Positions 9,563 through 16,974 of a stretch of 64,000 nt of DNA are shown in pieces. Each line of letters starts with the position of its first letter. Positions within the stretch are counted from its first letter, which is position 1. The stretch lies in assembly GCA_949879795.1 (NCBI GenBank), contig CATLBR010000006.1, positions 62,001-126,000 on the forward strand. The letters are read 5' to 3'. A model generated the notes under the pieces. The model made no database searches. It was not told the DNA's origin and worked only from the letters and a program-made list of their open reading frames with translations. The DNA comes from an uncultured Hungatella sp. (GTDB lineage Bacteria; Bacillota; Clostridia; Lachnospirales; Lachnospiraceae). Made by a program: the position numbers and the translations under genes.

Positions 9563-10399
9563 TCACCCTTCTGTCCGTTTCTTTCTGTAAGCCCGGGCAA
9601 GCAGCAGGGACATGAGCCCTCCCACCAGCCCGTATCCGGCGATCAAAAGTTTTCCCCTGTAAAACCCCTGAGAAAGAGCGGGAACACTAGAGATCAGCCA
9701 GGTAATGGCAGAGGGCAGGTTAAATCCAATATGGACCATGATCCCGTAAAAAATATTGTCCTCCTCTATGGATACCCGGCACAGCACAAGCCCCATAACG
9801 AAGGCATACAAGATCCACAGAGCTTCCCCGTGGCAGAGGGCGAAGAAAAGACTGGCCGCCCCCACGGCCCACTTCTCCTCCATGGATTCCAGGAAGATGT
9901 TGAGCATGTATCCCCGAAACACGATCTCCTCCACAAGAGGTCCGACGATCACCGTGGTGATGACCGTAAAAAGGATATCACGGCCACGGAACATGACCTG
10001 GGAGGCCTCCGAATAGTCGGCCACAGCCTTCCACCTGGGCAGCAGGGTCAGGACCGAGGAACACGCCACGGCCGCACTGATCCCAAACACAAAAAAACCC
10101 AGGCTTTTTTTCAGTTCCACCCGGTCCAGATAGCAGGTGGCATCCTCAAAAAACTTATGTCCCCTTTTCCTGGAACCCCGGTACAGCATGTAGATGGTAA
10201 GACACATGCCCACTGTGGTGTAGAAATTGCCGCCATAGGTAAAAAACTCCCGGGCCGTCATGTCCGGGTGGGCGATGACATAGCCAAGAGCCATGGAAAG
10301 AGCCGGCATGAGAATATAGAGGCCCAGAGGACCCAGGGCCCGAAAAAAGGTCTGTCCCCATATCCATACCTTCTGCTGCCAGCTCGCCTTCTCCCCCAC
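9563..10399 (-). CDS. CPBP family intramembrane metalloprotease
   Basis: 278-residue multi-pass membrane protein of the CPBP (Rce1/Abi) family, membrane-embedded glutamate proteases that in bacteria act in bacteriocin immunity, peptide maturation or regulation. The motif VEEIVFRGY places Glu157, Glu158 and Arg162 in motif 1. HGEALW (about 187) and HIGFN (about 224) supply the conserved histidines. The start is a GTG at 10399, three bases after the stop of the STAS gene, with GAGG inside that gene as SD, so the two are coupled. Its position between an anti-anti-sigma factor and a coupling protein is unusual and may point to processing of a signal or of a secretion component. Confidence 0.85.
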   Translation of the reverse strand: MGEKASWQQKVWIWGQTFFRALGPLGLYILMPALSMALGYVIAHPDMTAREFFTYGGNFYTTVGMCLTIYMLYRGSRKRGHKFFEDATCYLDRVELKKSLGFFVFGISAAVACSSVLTLLPRWKAVADYSEASQVMFRGRDILFTVITTVIVGPLVEEIVFRGYMLNIFLESMEEKWAVGAASLFFALCHGEALWILYAFVMGLVLCRVSIEEDNIFYGIMVHIGFNLPSAITWLISSVPALSQGFYRGKLLIAGYGLVGGLMSLLLARAYRKKRTEG

Positions 10400-10402
10400 A
10401 GC

Positions 10403-10684
10403 CTAATCCTCGATGGTCAGAATCCCGGAAAAACCGGTGAGATCAAACACTTCCTTTACCTGGCTGCAGACGCCCTTTAAAACCATGGTCCCCTTCGTCT
10501 TGTTCACCGTCTTCTGGGCTGCCAGAAAGATCCGCAGGCCCACGGAGCTTATGTAGGAAGTGCCTGACATATCCACCACCAGGTCCACGGCAGCTCCCCC
10601 CAGGATCTCTTTCAGTTCCCGGTCCACTCCGGAAGCGGTGGCGGTGTCGATTCTCTTTGGTGTCTTATATACGATTTCACTCAT
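10403..10684 (-). CDS. STAS-domain anti-sigma factor antagonist (RsbV/SpoIIAA-like)
   Basis: 93-residue single STAS domain. In partner-switching systems such a protein, when unphosphorylated, binds the RsbW-type kinase and frees its target. The conserved loop SYISSVGLR (residues 43-51) carries the candidate phosphoserine (Ser46 or Ser47). The gene overlaps the DUF1292 gene by eight bases and is coupled to the CPBP gene. A matching kinase (23070-23477) and PP2C phosphatase (23646-25394) occur 12-15 kb to the right in the same orientation, so the three probably form one switch now separated by the 11-18 kb island. No sigma factor gene is seen in the window. Confidence 0.88.
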   Translation of the reverse strand: MSEIVYKTPKRIDTATASGVDRELKEILGGAAVDLVVDMSGTSYISSVGLRIFLAAQKTVNKTKGTMVLKGVCSQVKEVFDLTGFSGILTIED

Positions 10685-11111
10685 GATCTGTGTCCTCCAA
10701 TCTGATCTCCTCGGGATAGGAGCGGTCCTCTGATGACGTCAAAGCCTCCGAATTCGCCCTGTCCTCCGACGCAGTGACCTCTTCCGACTCCTGCCCTTCC
10801 CCAAAAATCCCGAAAGCCTCCCAGAAATCTTCCGGGTAATCGGTCTCTATCTCCGCCTCGCCGTTGAAGAGAGCCTCAAAGACCTCAGCAGCCAGCTCAT
10901 ACTCATCCTCGTCCTCAATGGGGTCCAGAATCAGCCGGTCCTCCTCGTCTCCGTGAAACCCTACTAGGATCACCTGGCCGTCCTCCCCGTCCTCCACAGG
11001 CCGCAGGGCCATATAGTCCCTCTCCTCCAGGGCGAAGGTTCCGACGGCCTCGTACTCCCTCTCCCGGCCGTCCGCCTCTTCCAGCCACATACGGATCGAT
11101 TCCTCCCCCAT
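10677..11111 (-). CDS. DUF1292-type acidic protein
   Basis: Small acidic cytosolic protein. The order '[28 protein letters not shown]...LRPVE...' followed by a hydrophobic VILVGF strand and an acidic DPIEDEDE stretch is typical of the DUF1292/YrzB family, whose role is unknown. The C-terminal 40 residues are Glu/Ser-rich. ATG 11111 follows a strong SD (GGAGGGG, six bases away). The frame stays open to GTG 11186 and GTG 11207, and GTG 11186 also has a good SD (GGGGAGG), so the N-terminus could be 25-32 residues longer. It is the first gene after the regulated promoter at 11222-11256. Confidence 0.7.
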   Translation of the reverse strand: MGEESIRMWLEEADGREREYEAVGTFALEERDYMALRPVEDGEDGQVILVGFHGDEEDRLILDPIEDEDEYELAAEVFEALFNGEAEIETDYPEDFWEAFGIFGEGQESEEVTASEDRANSEALTSSEDRSYPEEIRLEDTDHE

Positions 11112-11221
11112 TTTAAGCCCCTCCCCTCCCGTGTCTTTGTTCATCAGGTGCCTGCGGAACTCAAAACTTTGCCGAATACTCTCCACAAGATTGACCTCCC
11201 CAATCACCTGATTTTTCTAAC

Positions 11222-11256
11222 AGTATAGGGAGGGAAAGACTACAAAAGTACAACAA
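11222..11256 (-). promoter_or_regulatory. Activator-type promoter with paired repeats, upstream of the T4SS operon
   Basis: On the minus strand TTGTTGTA (11256-11249) and TTGTAGTC (11245-11238) lie 11 bp apart. A -10 box TATACT (11227-11222) follows after exactly 10 bp. There is no normal -35 box, so the repeats take its place. The same layout is found at 14931-14965 and 29760-29794. Direct repeats 11 bp apart overlapping -35 are the usual target layout of SARP-family activators. Confidence 0.7.
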
Positions 11257-11274
11257 ATCTTAGCCAAAATCCCG

Positions 11275-11303
11275 TTGCGCTCCCTGACCGTCTGTGTTAT
11301 AAT
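11275..11303 (+). promoter_or_regulatory. SigA-type promoter for the Rpn-like gene
   Basis: TTGCGC, a 17-bp spacer and TATAAT point rightward, divergent from the T4SS promoter. The transcript would have a leader of about 140 nt ending in the SD-covering hairpin at 11401-11440. Confidence 0.6.
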
Positions 11304-11400
11304 ACAGGCAAAGCAATGATTTCTGCGGTCACTCCCCACACAGGGCAGACCGGTCTACAGCAAGGCTGTATCTTGAGAGTTCTCATCTTTCTATTTGAAA

Positions 11401-11440
11401 TCCTGCTTTACCATTCATCAAACCCAATTTAAAAGCAGGA
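11401..11440 (+). promoter_or_regulatory. Hairpin that covers the ribosome binding site of the Rpn-like gene
   Basis: TCCTGCTTT (11401-11409) pairs perfectly with AAAGCAGGA (11432-11440). The right arm includes the start of the SD (AGGAGG, 11438-11443) of the gene starting at 11448. Such occlusion keeps translation low, as in many transposase genes. Confidence 0.55.
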
Positions 11441-11447
11441 GGAAACG

Positions 11448-12305
11448 ATGGAGAATCATTTCGAGACCACCGAGATTTCATGGCATCCCGGATTCTGCAG
11501 CGCCATGGAGCTGGAACTGATGGCAGACACAGAGGCATTGGAGTTTCTCAGAGAATATCCTCTGAGCAAAGAGCCTCTTCGCATGGACCTCCTAATTATC
11601 AGGAAGCTGCCGGACGTGGCTGTACATAATGAGATCGGACGCATGTTTAAAACCTACAATATCGTGGAGTATAAATGTCCCGGCGACGGCCTGTCCATTG
11701 ACGATTATTACAAGACCGTAGGATATGCCTGTCTCTACAAAGGCCTTGGAGACAAGGTCGATGAGATACCCGCTGCGGAATTGACTGTGTCGATTTTCCG
11801 GGAACAATATCCCAGGAAGCTGTTTCACACGCTGAAAACCATGGGATTCTCTTTAGAAGAACCTTATGCTGGAGTTTTTTATGTTCGAGGAGAGCGGCTT
11901 CTGGATATCCAGATCATTGTCATCAGCCTCCTGGACAGAAAGACCCACGGGAGTCTCAGACTTCTATCCCGGAACGTGGAGTAAGAAGAAGCCAGGGCTT
12001 TTCTGGCCAAAACAGCGGGACTGACAGAACCTGGGCAGAGGAATAATGTAGAAGCGCTTTTACAGGTAAGTGTCGCAGCCAATAAAAATACCTATGAGAA
12101 CATAAGGAGGAATTATGTCATGTGGGAGGCGTTGAAGGATCTGATGAAAGAAGAGATTGAAGAAGAGATGAAGAAAACCCAGGAAAAAACCACAAAAAAT
12201 AATATCAACAGCCTGATGAACAACTTAAAATGGACAGCAGAACAGGCCATGTCCGCCCTGGACATCCCGGCCCAGGAATGGGAGACTTACAAAATCAACT
12301 TATGA
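11448..12305 (+). pseudogene. Rpn/PD-(D/E)XK nuclease family transposase-like gene with in-frame TAA
   Basis: The first part (11448-11984, 178 residues) carries the signature of Rpn-type PD-(D/E)XK proteins common in Lachnospiraceae: MDLLIIRK, IGRMFKTYNIVEYKCP and SIDDYYKTVGYACLYK, with D..I..EYK as probable metal-binding core. An in-frame TAA at 11982-11984 ends the frame. The same frame continues afterwards (EEARAFLAKTAGLTEPG...MWEALKDLMKEE) to a natural stop at 12305, giving the usual ~285-residue family length. No frameshift is needed; one nonsense codon separates the halves. It is either a recent pseudogene or two translated pieces, since a second SD-like AGGAGG lies before ATG 12120. 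Confidence 0.8.
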
Positions 12306-12507
12306 GGCTGGCCTTATTCATCGGTTCTGGGCCATTGGAAGCGTCCGCTTTCATACTGTTTGTACAAAAGGCAAAATCCGTCCCCTTCATAGCGGACTGT
12401 CTTCCACCAGGCCATTCAGCTGTTTCCTCATATCTGTGTTCCCTTGTCCACGGAGGGTACCCGGTACGGATATAGATATTCTCCACATGGGAGAGATCCC
12501 CTAACAT
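12295..12507 (-). mobile_element. IS66-type TnpB remnant
   Basis: The minus-strand peptide beginning MLGDLSHVENIYIRTGY matches the conserved start of the IS66 'orf2' TnpB protein, which normally continues GYTDMRK. Here the frame breaks just after GY, and DMRKQLNGLVEDSPL continues in a neighbouring frame before a stop. The upstream sequence to about 12600 reads in frame as PELFSEFTEVSLP, possibly a degraded TnpA tail. No TnpC (DDE transposase) is present, so this is a dead fragment. The rest of 12508-12752 shows nothing else I can support. Confidence 0.65.
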
Positions 12508-12752
12508 GACCGCACTGCTGTAGGGGAAGAATATGAAATGTGTGTGTCTGTCAGGCAGAGATACTTCTGTAAACTCAGAGAATAGTTCTGGTGAAAGGAT
12601 TGTATCCGGACCGGGCTGTGAATGAATGCCGTTCTTTTTTCTGGGAAGATCTTCAAAAGCCAGCCCGCGTATTTTTGCGATCCAGTAATAATAATCTCAT
12701 AATTCTATCGCATAGGAAATGTCTTTGTACCGTCAATGTCAAAACCATATGC

Positions 12753-13355
12753 TTATATTTCATGGAGCTGCCTTTCTCTGTCTGTATCAAAATAACGTAT
12801 CACCCTGCATGGATTCCCTGCCGCGACACAATCAGGCGGGATAGGACGGTTTACAACACTTCCTGCCCCTATCACACTGTTTTCTCCTATGATAACTCCC
12901 GGCAGAAGAATACATCCGCCGCCAATCCAGACATTATTCTCTATCTCTACCGGACGTGCATAAGTTCTGAAAAATGTTGTCCTGCGTTCCCTCCAATCCG
13001 GCACAAGCCTTTCCTGTGGTAAAACAGGGTGTGAAGATGTATAAATCTGCACATTTGACGCGATCAAAACCCTGTCACCAATTCGGATCGGTTTGTTATC
13101 CACAAAGGTACAATTCATATTGATTATCACATCATTTCCCAAAAAAATATTTTTTCCATAGTCGCAATGAAAAGGCGTATCGATTGCCACATTTTCCCCT
13201 ACTCCACCCAACAGTTCCCGAAGAATGGAAGTACGTTTCTCTGTATCCCCATAATCGGAAAAATAATATTCTCTTGTCAATTCCCTTGTGCGGGCGATCC
13301 GCTTTAAGGTATCGCTGTCCGCGGTTTCCAAAAAATCACTTGCTTCGTAATACAT
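12753..13355 (-). CDS. Sugar O-acetyltransferase (maltose/galactoside acetyltransferase type, LbH fold)
   Basis: Transfers acetyl from acetyl-CoA to a sugar hydroxyl; cytosolic trimer in the family. The sequence has the N-terminal Mac domain, then left-handed beta-helix hexapeptides (FLGNDVIINMN, VWIGGGCILLPGVIIGENS, IGAGSVVNRPIPPDCVAAGNPCRVI). The catalytic His is probably the one in SSHPV. I chose ATG 13355 (MYYEAS), six bases after AGGAGG; ATG 13358 is adjacent and in frame. The length of ~200 residues is normal. It sits in the AT-rich island after an IS66 remnant, so it is likely acquired cargo. Confidence 0.88.
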   Translation of the reverse strand: MYYEASDFLETADSDTLKRIARTRELTREYYFSDYGDTEKRTSILRELLGGVGENVAIDTPFHCDYGKNIFLGNDVIINMNCTFVDNKPIRIGDRVLIASNVQIYTSSHPVLPQERLVPDWRERRTTFFRTYARPVEIENNVWIGGGCILLPGVIIGENSVIGAGSVVNRPIPPDCVAAGNPCRVIRYFDTDRERQLHEI

Positions 13356-13500
13356 CATATCCCTCCTAACGAAAACTGTTTTCCACAACGCCTGGAAGCA
13401 AGGTATAAACAGAACAACCAATCTGTCTAACTCCTTTCAAAAAGGCGGGGCTGGCAGAGTAACCGTCCAGCCCCTTTATGATGAAATAGTTACAGACAAA

Positions 13501-13740
13501 TCAGCAATCCCCGACATAATATGAAATAATGCTCATATAATCCGTTGGATTGGGGATTTCTAAAACAAGCCGCAGGCAGTTTTGGTTTTGGAAATACTGC
13601 TGCCGCAAACTGCCCTGTATCTTTTCTTCCCCATTGATGTTCAATTTTTTACCGTCCGGGCAGAGCATATTTACTTTCCCGGTACAGGCATTGACCGTAT
13701 CTAAAAAATTTTTCATGTTCAGAATGTCCAGTTTTAACAC
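13501..13740 (-). CDS. Small conserved-looking hypothetical protein
   Basis: 79-residue cytosolic protein without recognised domain (VLKLDILNMKNFLDTVN...SIISYYVGDC). I chose GTG 13740 because GGAGGTGA lies seven to eight bases upstream. The longer open frame to 13905 overlaps the AraC gene and has no start signal. Three cysteines and an acidic C-terminus are visible. It lies between an AraC regulator and an acetyltransferase, in the same direction as both. I do not assign a function. Confidence 0.55.
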   Translation of the reverse strand: MLKLDILNMKNFLDTVNACTGKVNMLCPDGKKLNINGEEKIQGSLRQQYFQNQNCLRLVLEIPNPTDYMSIISYYVGDC

Positions 13741-13828
13741 TTTGCACTCACCTCCTGTAAATAGCCGACTTACTTTACAGGTATCATTATAATGCAAACA
13801 GCGTAGGAAAAATATTTCATTTCTGCCC

Positions 13829-14740
13829 TTATCTATCACGATTCTGCCATTTCCTCCGATATTCGGTGGGTGAACAATGTGCGTATTCCCGAAAAACTTT
13901 TCCAAAATAACTGCTGCTCCCTAAACCGCAGTCATGGCTGATAACGGTAACCGGTTCCTGCCCATTCGCTAACATCTGACAGGCGGCTTGCAGACGGTAA
14001 GCCTTTATATACTCTGCGGGTGTCATGTGCAGACAGTCATGAAATACTCTATAGCACTCTCTTTCGCTCAAGTATGCTGCCGCCGCAAGTTCCGGGATAG
14101 AGATTTTCTCCCCGTAATGCTCATGAATGTATATCATCATCAGCTTTATTTTATCGTTGCTTTTGTTATGTTCTCCTTCCCTTTCACGTATGGGACGGGA
14201 CAGTTGAAAAAGCATTAGCCATATTTCCGTCAGGGCTTCCCGCAGTTTTATTTCATACCCAAATTCATCACCGGACAAACGAAATGATGTGGCAATAAGT
14301 TTCAAAATCCTTTCTTCTGCCCCATTGCCCGGAAAAAGCGGGATTACCTCAATCTGCGGGGCTGTTATGACGGGCGTGATGTATTTTTGCTCAATCCTGC
14401 TTCCCTGTTCCCCGGCAAGCAGGGAAACATCGAAAATATGAAGCAGCTGTATGTTCTGTTCTCTCTGCGACATTGCTTTTGTCGTATGGAGTACATTGGA
14501 ATTTACCATGCCGCCGCTCCCGGCAGGAAACACTAATTTTCCTCCCGGCGTAGTATATTCAACACTGCCGCTTTCCATGTAAAAAAGTTCCACCGTCCTG
14601 TGCCAGTGCCAGGGCACGAAACATCCTATATACTTGTCAAGCTCTGCCCTCGAAGCGATATAGGGAAAATCTTTTTCATAATCTGGAAGCAATTCTTCCT
14701 TGCTTCCCGTATAAAATTCAATACTATGGATATTTTTCAT
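13829..14740 (-). CDS. AraC-family transcriptional regulator with cupin sensor
   Basis: 303 residues. The N-terminal half is a cupin-like ligand-binding domain (CFVPWHWHRTVELFYMESG, SGGMVNSNVLHTT), and the C-terminal 100 residues carry two helix-turn-helix motifs (ISIPELAAAAYLSERECYRVF and ISHDCGLGSSSYFGKVFREY ... SPTEYR). It would bind DNA near promoters in response to a small molecule, probably a sugar. A SigA-like promoter (TTGACA, 18-bp spacer, TATATT) lies on the minus strand at 14786-14815. The likely targets are its own island neighbours, such as the acetyltransferase; this is inferred from position only. Confidence 0.92.
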   Translation of the reverse strand: MKNIHSIEFYTGSKEELLPDYEKDFPYIASRAELDKYIGCFVPWHWHRTVELFYMESGSVEYTTPGGKLVFPAGSGGMVNSNVLHTTKAMSQREQNIQLLHIFDVSLLAGEQGSRIEQKYITPVITAPQIEVIPLFPGNGAEERILKLIATSFRLSGDEFGYEIKLREALTEIWLMLFQLSRPIREREGEHNKSNDKIKLMMIYIHEHYGEKISIPELAAAAYLSERECYRVFHDCLHMTPAEYIKAYRLQAACQMLANGQEPVTVISHDCGLGSSSYFGKVFREYAHCSPTEYRRKWQNRDR

Positions 14741-14785
14741 GTCTGTTCACCTGCATATCCGTGATTTTGTCTGTATTATGAATTA

Positions 14786-14815
14786 AATATACCGGAATCG
14801 CTCTGTCATTGTCAA
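14786..14815 (-). promoter_or_regulatory. SigA-type promoter of the AraC-family gene
   Basis: Minus strand TTGACA (14815-14810), an 18-bp spacer and TATATT (14791-14786). The predicted start lies about 39 nt before the ATG at 14740. Confidence 0.6.
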
Positions 14816-14930
14816 TCAATATAGCGTGTTTTTTATGCCTTTGATCTCAATCCCTCTTTTCTGTCTGCCGGCGGACAGCTCCATGTGCCGGATACAGATT
14901 TCTGTTGAGAAAATTAAAGTGGTATGATAG

Positions 14931-14965
14931 AATATAGAAAGGGAAAGACAGCAAAAGTACAACAA
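14931..14965 (-). promoter_or_regulatory. Third copy of the paired-repeat promoter
   Basis: Minus strand TTGTTGTA (14965-14958) and TTGCTGTC (14954-14947) are 11 bp apart, with -10 TATATT (14936-14931) again after a 10-bp gap. The flanks (GGGAAAGAC, CCAAAATC) also match 11228-11270, so a ~45-bp segment is duplicated. The next leftward gene is the AraC gene 190 bp away, which has its own promoter, so the present target is unclear. The remaining bases of 14741-15033 show no gene. Confidence 0.6.
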
Positions 14966-14977
14966 AACCCAAAATCA

Positions 14978-15006
14978 TTGACATAAATACCGCTGTTGCG
15001 TATAAT
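14978..15006 (+). promoter_or_regulatory. Consensus SigA promoter of the type III toxin-antitoxin module
   Basis: TTGACA (14978-14983), a 17-bp spacer and TATAAT (15001-15006) match both boxes fully. The start point would lie just upstream of the RNA repeats at 15034. Confidence 0.85.
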
Positions 15007-15033
15007 GATAGTGGAGGGGTAGAAATACTCACA

Positions 15034-15129
15034 AAATAGTGTCCGCTCCCCGATACGCGGCTTATAAATGGTCGGGACTACAAATAGTGTCCGCTCCCCG
15101 ATACGCGGCTTATAAATGGTCGGGATTAA
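15034..15129 (+). ncRNA. Type III antitoxin RNA: two 48-nt pseudoknot repeats
   Basis: Two tandem 48-nt units (15034-15081 and 15082-15129) differ at two terminal positions. Each unit can fold as an H-type pseudoknot: CCGC pairs with GCGG and, interleaved, CCCGA pairs with TCGGG, in the order CCGC, CCCGA, GCGG, TCGGG. Tandem pseudoknot repeats directly upstream of a ToxN/CptN-like gene are the hallmark of type III antitoxins, which are cut into units by the toxin and wrap around it. Two-unit arrays are known for the CptI group. A hairpin (GGCGCTCTG ... CAGGGCGTT, 15137-15162) between array and toxin may be the attenuating terminator usual in these loci. Confidence 0.85.
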
Positions 15130-15188
15130 AATGGGGTGGCGCTCTGTCGAAAGGCAGGGCGTTACTTCATATACTGGAGGTAGAACTT

Positions 15189-15728
15189 ATGCCAGAAGCC
15201 CAATTGTACTTTCTGTCTGACCAGTATTATCTCGACTTTCCAGATGATAAGTTAATGAAGAACAAAGATGTAATCGACGGTGTTCCCCACAGCCGTCCTT
15301 GTTTCTTTGCGTTTTCTGATTCTAAAATACCAGAAATTTACTGGATCGTTCCGATTTCCTCAAAATATGAAAAATTTAAGCTGATTGAGAAAAAGAAAAT
15401 TCAGAAATACGGAAAATGCAACACTCTTCGCTTCGGAACAGTATTGGGCAGAGAGACTGTCTTTTTGATTCAAAATATGTGCCCGTCAATAGAGAAATAT
15501 TTGACTGCTTACATAGATAGAAATGACCAACCCATACGGATTGACAACCGCATAGCGGCAGATGTAGTAAAAAATGCCCGTGAGGTTCTGAGCATAGCAA
15601 AACGAGGGGCAAAAGTTATTTTCCCTGATATTTTTAAAATCTATTATAGCCTGGGGGAGCAATTAAAGTTTGAAAAATCCAATCCCGCCCCCGACCACCT
15701 GTGTCATAGTACCAGCAAAGCTCCATAG
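15189..15728 (+). CDS. Type III toxin-antitoxin endoribonuclease (ToxN/AbiQ/CptN family)
   Basis: 179-residue cytosolic endoribonuclease toxin. Family-like blocks are RPCFFAF, IYWIVPISSKYEKF, KYGKCNTLRFG, FLIQNMCPSIEKY and the DNR..ADVVKNAR helix. ATG 15189 has GGAGG eight bases upstream. The frame is open farther upstream, but that part is the antitoxin repeat (it reads twice as SAPRYAAYKWSG) and is not coding. Type III modules stabilise mobile DNA and abort phage infection by cutting RNA when the short-lived antitoxin RNA falls. The family call rests on motifs and on the repeat array in front; the CptN subgroup is my best guess. Confidence 0.85.
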   Translation: MPEAQLYFLSDQYYLDFPDDKLMKNKDVIDGVPHSRPCFFAFSDSKIPEIYWIVPISSKYEKFKLIEKKKIQKYGKCNTLRFGTVLGRETVFLIQNMCPSIEKYLTAYIDRNDQPIRIDNRIAADVVKNAREVLSIAKRGAKVIFPDIFKIYYSLGEQLKFEKSNPAPDHLCHSTSKAP

Positions 15729-15781
15729 AAATACTGATTTATCTTTGTACGTGACTCCCCGGCAGTCGCGCAACTGGAATT

Positions 15782-16531
15782 TCATTCAATATATTTTGAT
15801 GATAAATATCCAGTCATATCATTATATATTGAACTTCCATCGAGAATGGTTCCAAATGTATCAATCCAGAATGGTATATATCCGCACCTGCTCGCCACCA
15901 TCTGCGAACCAAGATTTGTTATAGAAGCAGAATAAAATGGGATAATATTTCGTGCCAGTAATTCTTTCGTCAATCCTCTGACTAAATATGTTCCCAATCG
16001 GGCATTTCTATATTTTTCTGTTACATCCACACCAATTTCCCACACTCCATTTACCGATGATTCCGCAGCTCCCGCTACTCCAATAATTCGATCCTTGTCC
16101 CTTGCGATGTAAACAGCTTTTGTTGATGTAGACCCATTTTCATCAAATACCAATGAATTTTCAAAACCCGTCAATCCAGTAAGAGATAAAATATCTTTGT
16201 CAAAAAGATACTCACACTCATAATCCAATGGTACAAATATATCTTCTGTACAGCTGTCATCAGGAACATAATGGATTGTCTGCCCGTAAACTAACGGAAG
16301 TTCAAAAATCTCATCCCTATTCTTGTGTCGCAGCAATTCTTGTACTTTTATATGTAAATCCTTTGATGTACAAACCACAACGCAATTTCTGTATGCAAGT
16401 ATTTTAATATATGGTTGTTTTGCGTTGGAGTTAACGGAATACACCGTTGCTTTTCCGTTTAATTCTCCTGAACCGCAATAAAATTCCTTTGACAATAATT
16501 CTTCAATTTTACCCTTAATAATTGCCTTCAT
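15782..16531 (-). CDS. GNAT-family N-acetyltransferase
   Basis: About 249 residues. The C-terminal half carries the GNAT core: AVYIARDKDRIIGVAGA, IGVDVTEKYRNARLGTYLVRGL (acetyl-CoA loop RNARLG, a variant of R/QxxGxG/A) and a following SAS-TNLGSQMVASRCGYIPFW helix-strand. The N-terminal ~110 residues (KILAYRNCVVVCTS...) form a separate alpha/beta domain. ATG 16531 (MKAIIKGK) has a weak GGGAAG SD; a GTG at 16582 would add 17 residues. The substrate is unknown. It is in the AT-rich island and converges with the toxin gene. Confidence 0.75.
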   Translation of the reverse strand: MKAIIKGKIEELLSKEFYCGSGELNGKATVYSVNSNAKQPYIKILAYRNCVVVCTSKDLHIKVQELLRHKNRDEIFELPLVYGQTIHYVPDDSCTEDIFVPLDYECEYLFDKDILSLTGLTGFENSLVFDENGSTSTKAVYIARDKDRIIGVAGAAESSVNGVWEIGVDVTEKYRNARLGTYLVRGLTKELLARNIIPFYSASITNLGSQMVASRCGYIPFWIDTFGTILDGSSIYNDMTGYLSSKYIE

Positions 16532-16658
16532 ATTCTTCCCTGCAGTTATAAAAATTTTGAAATTTATTTCATCACTTTCCACGTATTATACTGATCTTCT
16601 AACCTATTTTTAGGGTTGTCAATTCCAACCAATTTCATATTTTCCTCGAAATACCCTA

Positions 16659-16877
16659 TCAGCAATTTTTGCCAGCGACAATATTATAGGCAGCTACTGG
16701 TATCTTATTTTTTAATCTTGTCAAAGGGACCCAATATAATCCCGGATAGATACTGTTATTCCTTATAAAACCAATCAATTTTGTCCCAGTTGGTATATTT
16801 GTTGCTGACGAAATAGGTGTATAGATCTCTACACTTTTGGAGGTGCCTCGGTTAATTTTGATTTGATTTTTTATCAT
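16659..16877 (-). CDS. Small hypothetical protein, possibly a gene remnant
   Basis: 72-residue frame (MIKNQIKINRGTSKSVEIYTP...) with no recognised family. AAAGGA lies three bases before ATG 16877. Just upstream and overlapping, 16854-16971 reads in another frame as AIKELVEEDGGSFSQYVDMILRNW (more than one third of a ribbon-helix-helix-like tail), so the area may be a decayed small operon between the kinase and GNAT genes. Low confidence. Confidence 0.3.
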   Translation of the reverse strand: MIKNQIKINRGTSKSVEIYTPISSATNIPTGTKLIGFIRNNSIYPGLYWVPLTRLKNKIPVAAYNIVAGKNC

Positions 16878-16974
16878 TGTCCTTTATCCAGTTCCTTAGA
16901 ATCATATCCACATACTGACTAAAAGACCCACCATCTTCTTCAACCAATTCTTTTATTGCTAAGATAACGAAAGG

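Noticed and set aside
12591-13022. 143-codon plus-strand frame
   Set aside because: Mostly antisense to the O-acetyltransferase gene, Cys/Ser-rich, no SD.
14847-15032. Small hydrophobic minus-strand frame (61 codons)
   Set aside because: Starts at GTG without SD and overlaps two promoters; probably chance.
15034-15129. CRISPR-like array
   Set aside because: Only two abutting repeats, no spacers, no cas genes; pseudoknot pairing and the adjacent toxin explain them.
15039-15188. N-terminal extension of the type III toxin reading frame
   Set aside because: The extra residues are encoded by the antitoxin repeats (the peptide SAPRYAAYKWSG twice). The ATG at 15189 has its own good SD, so the upstream part is RNA, not protein.
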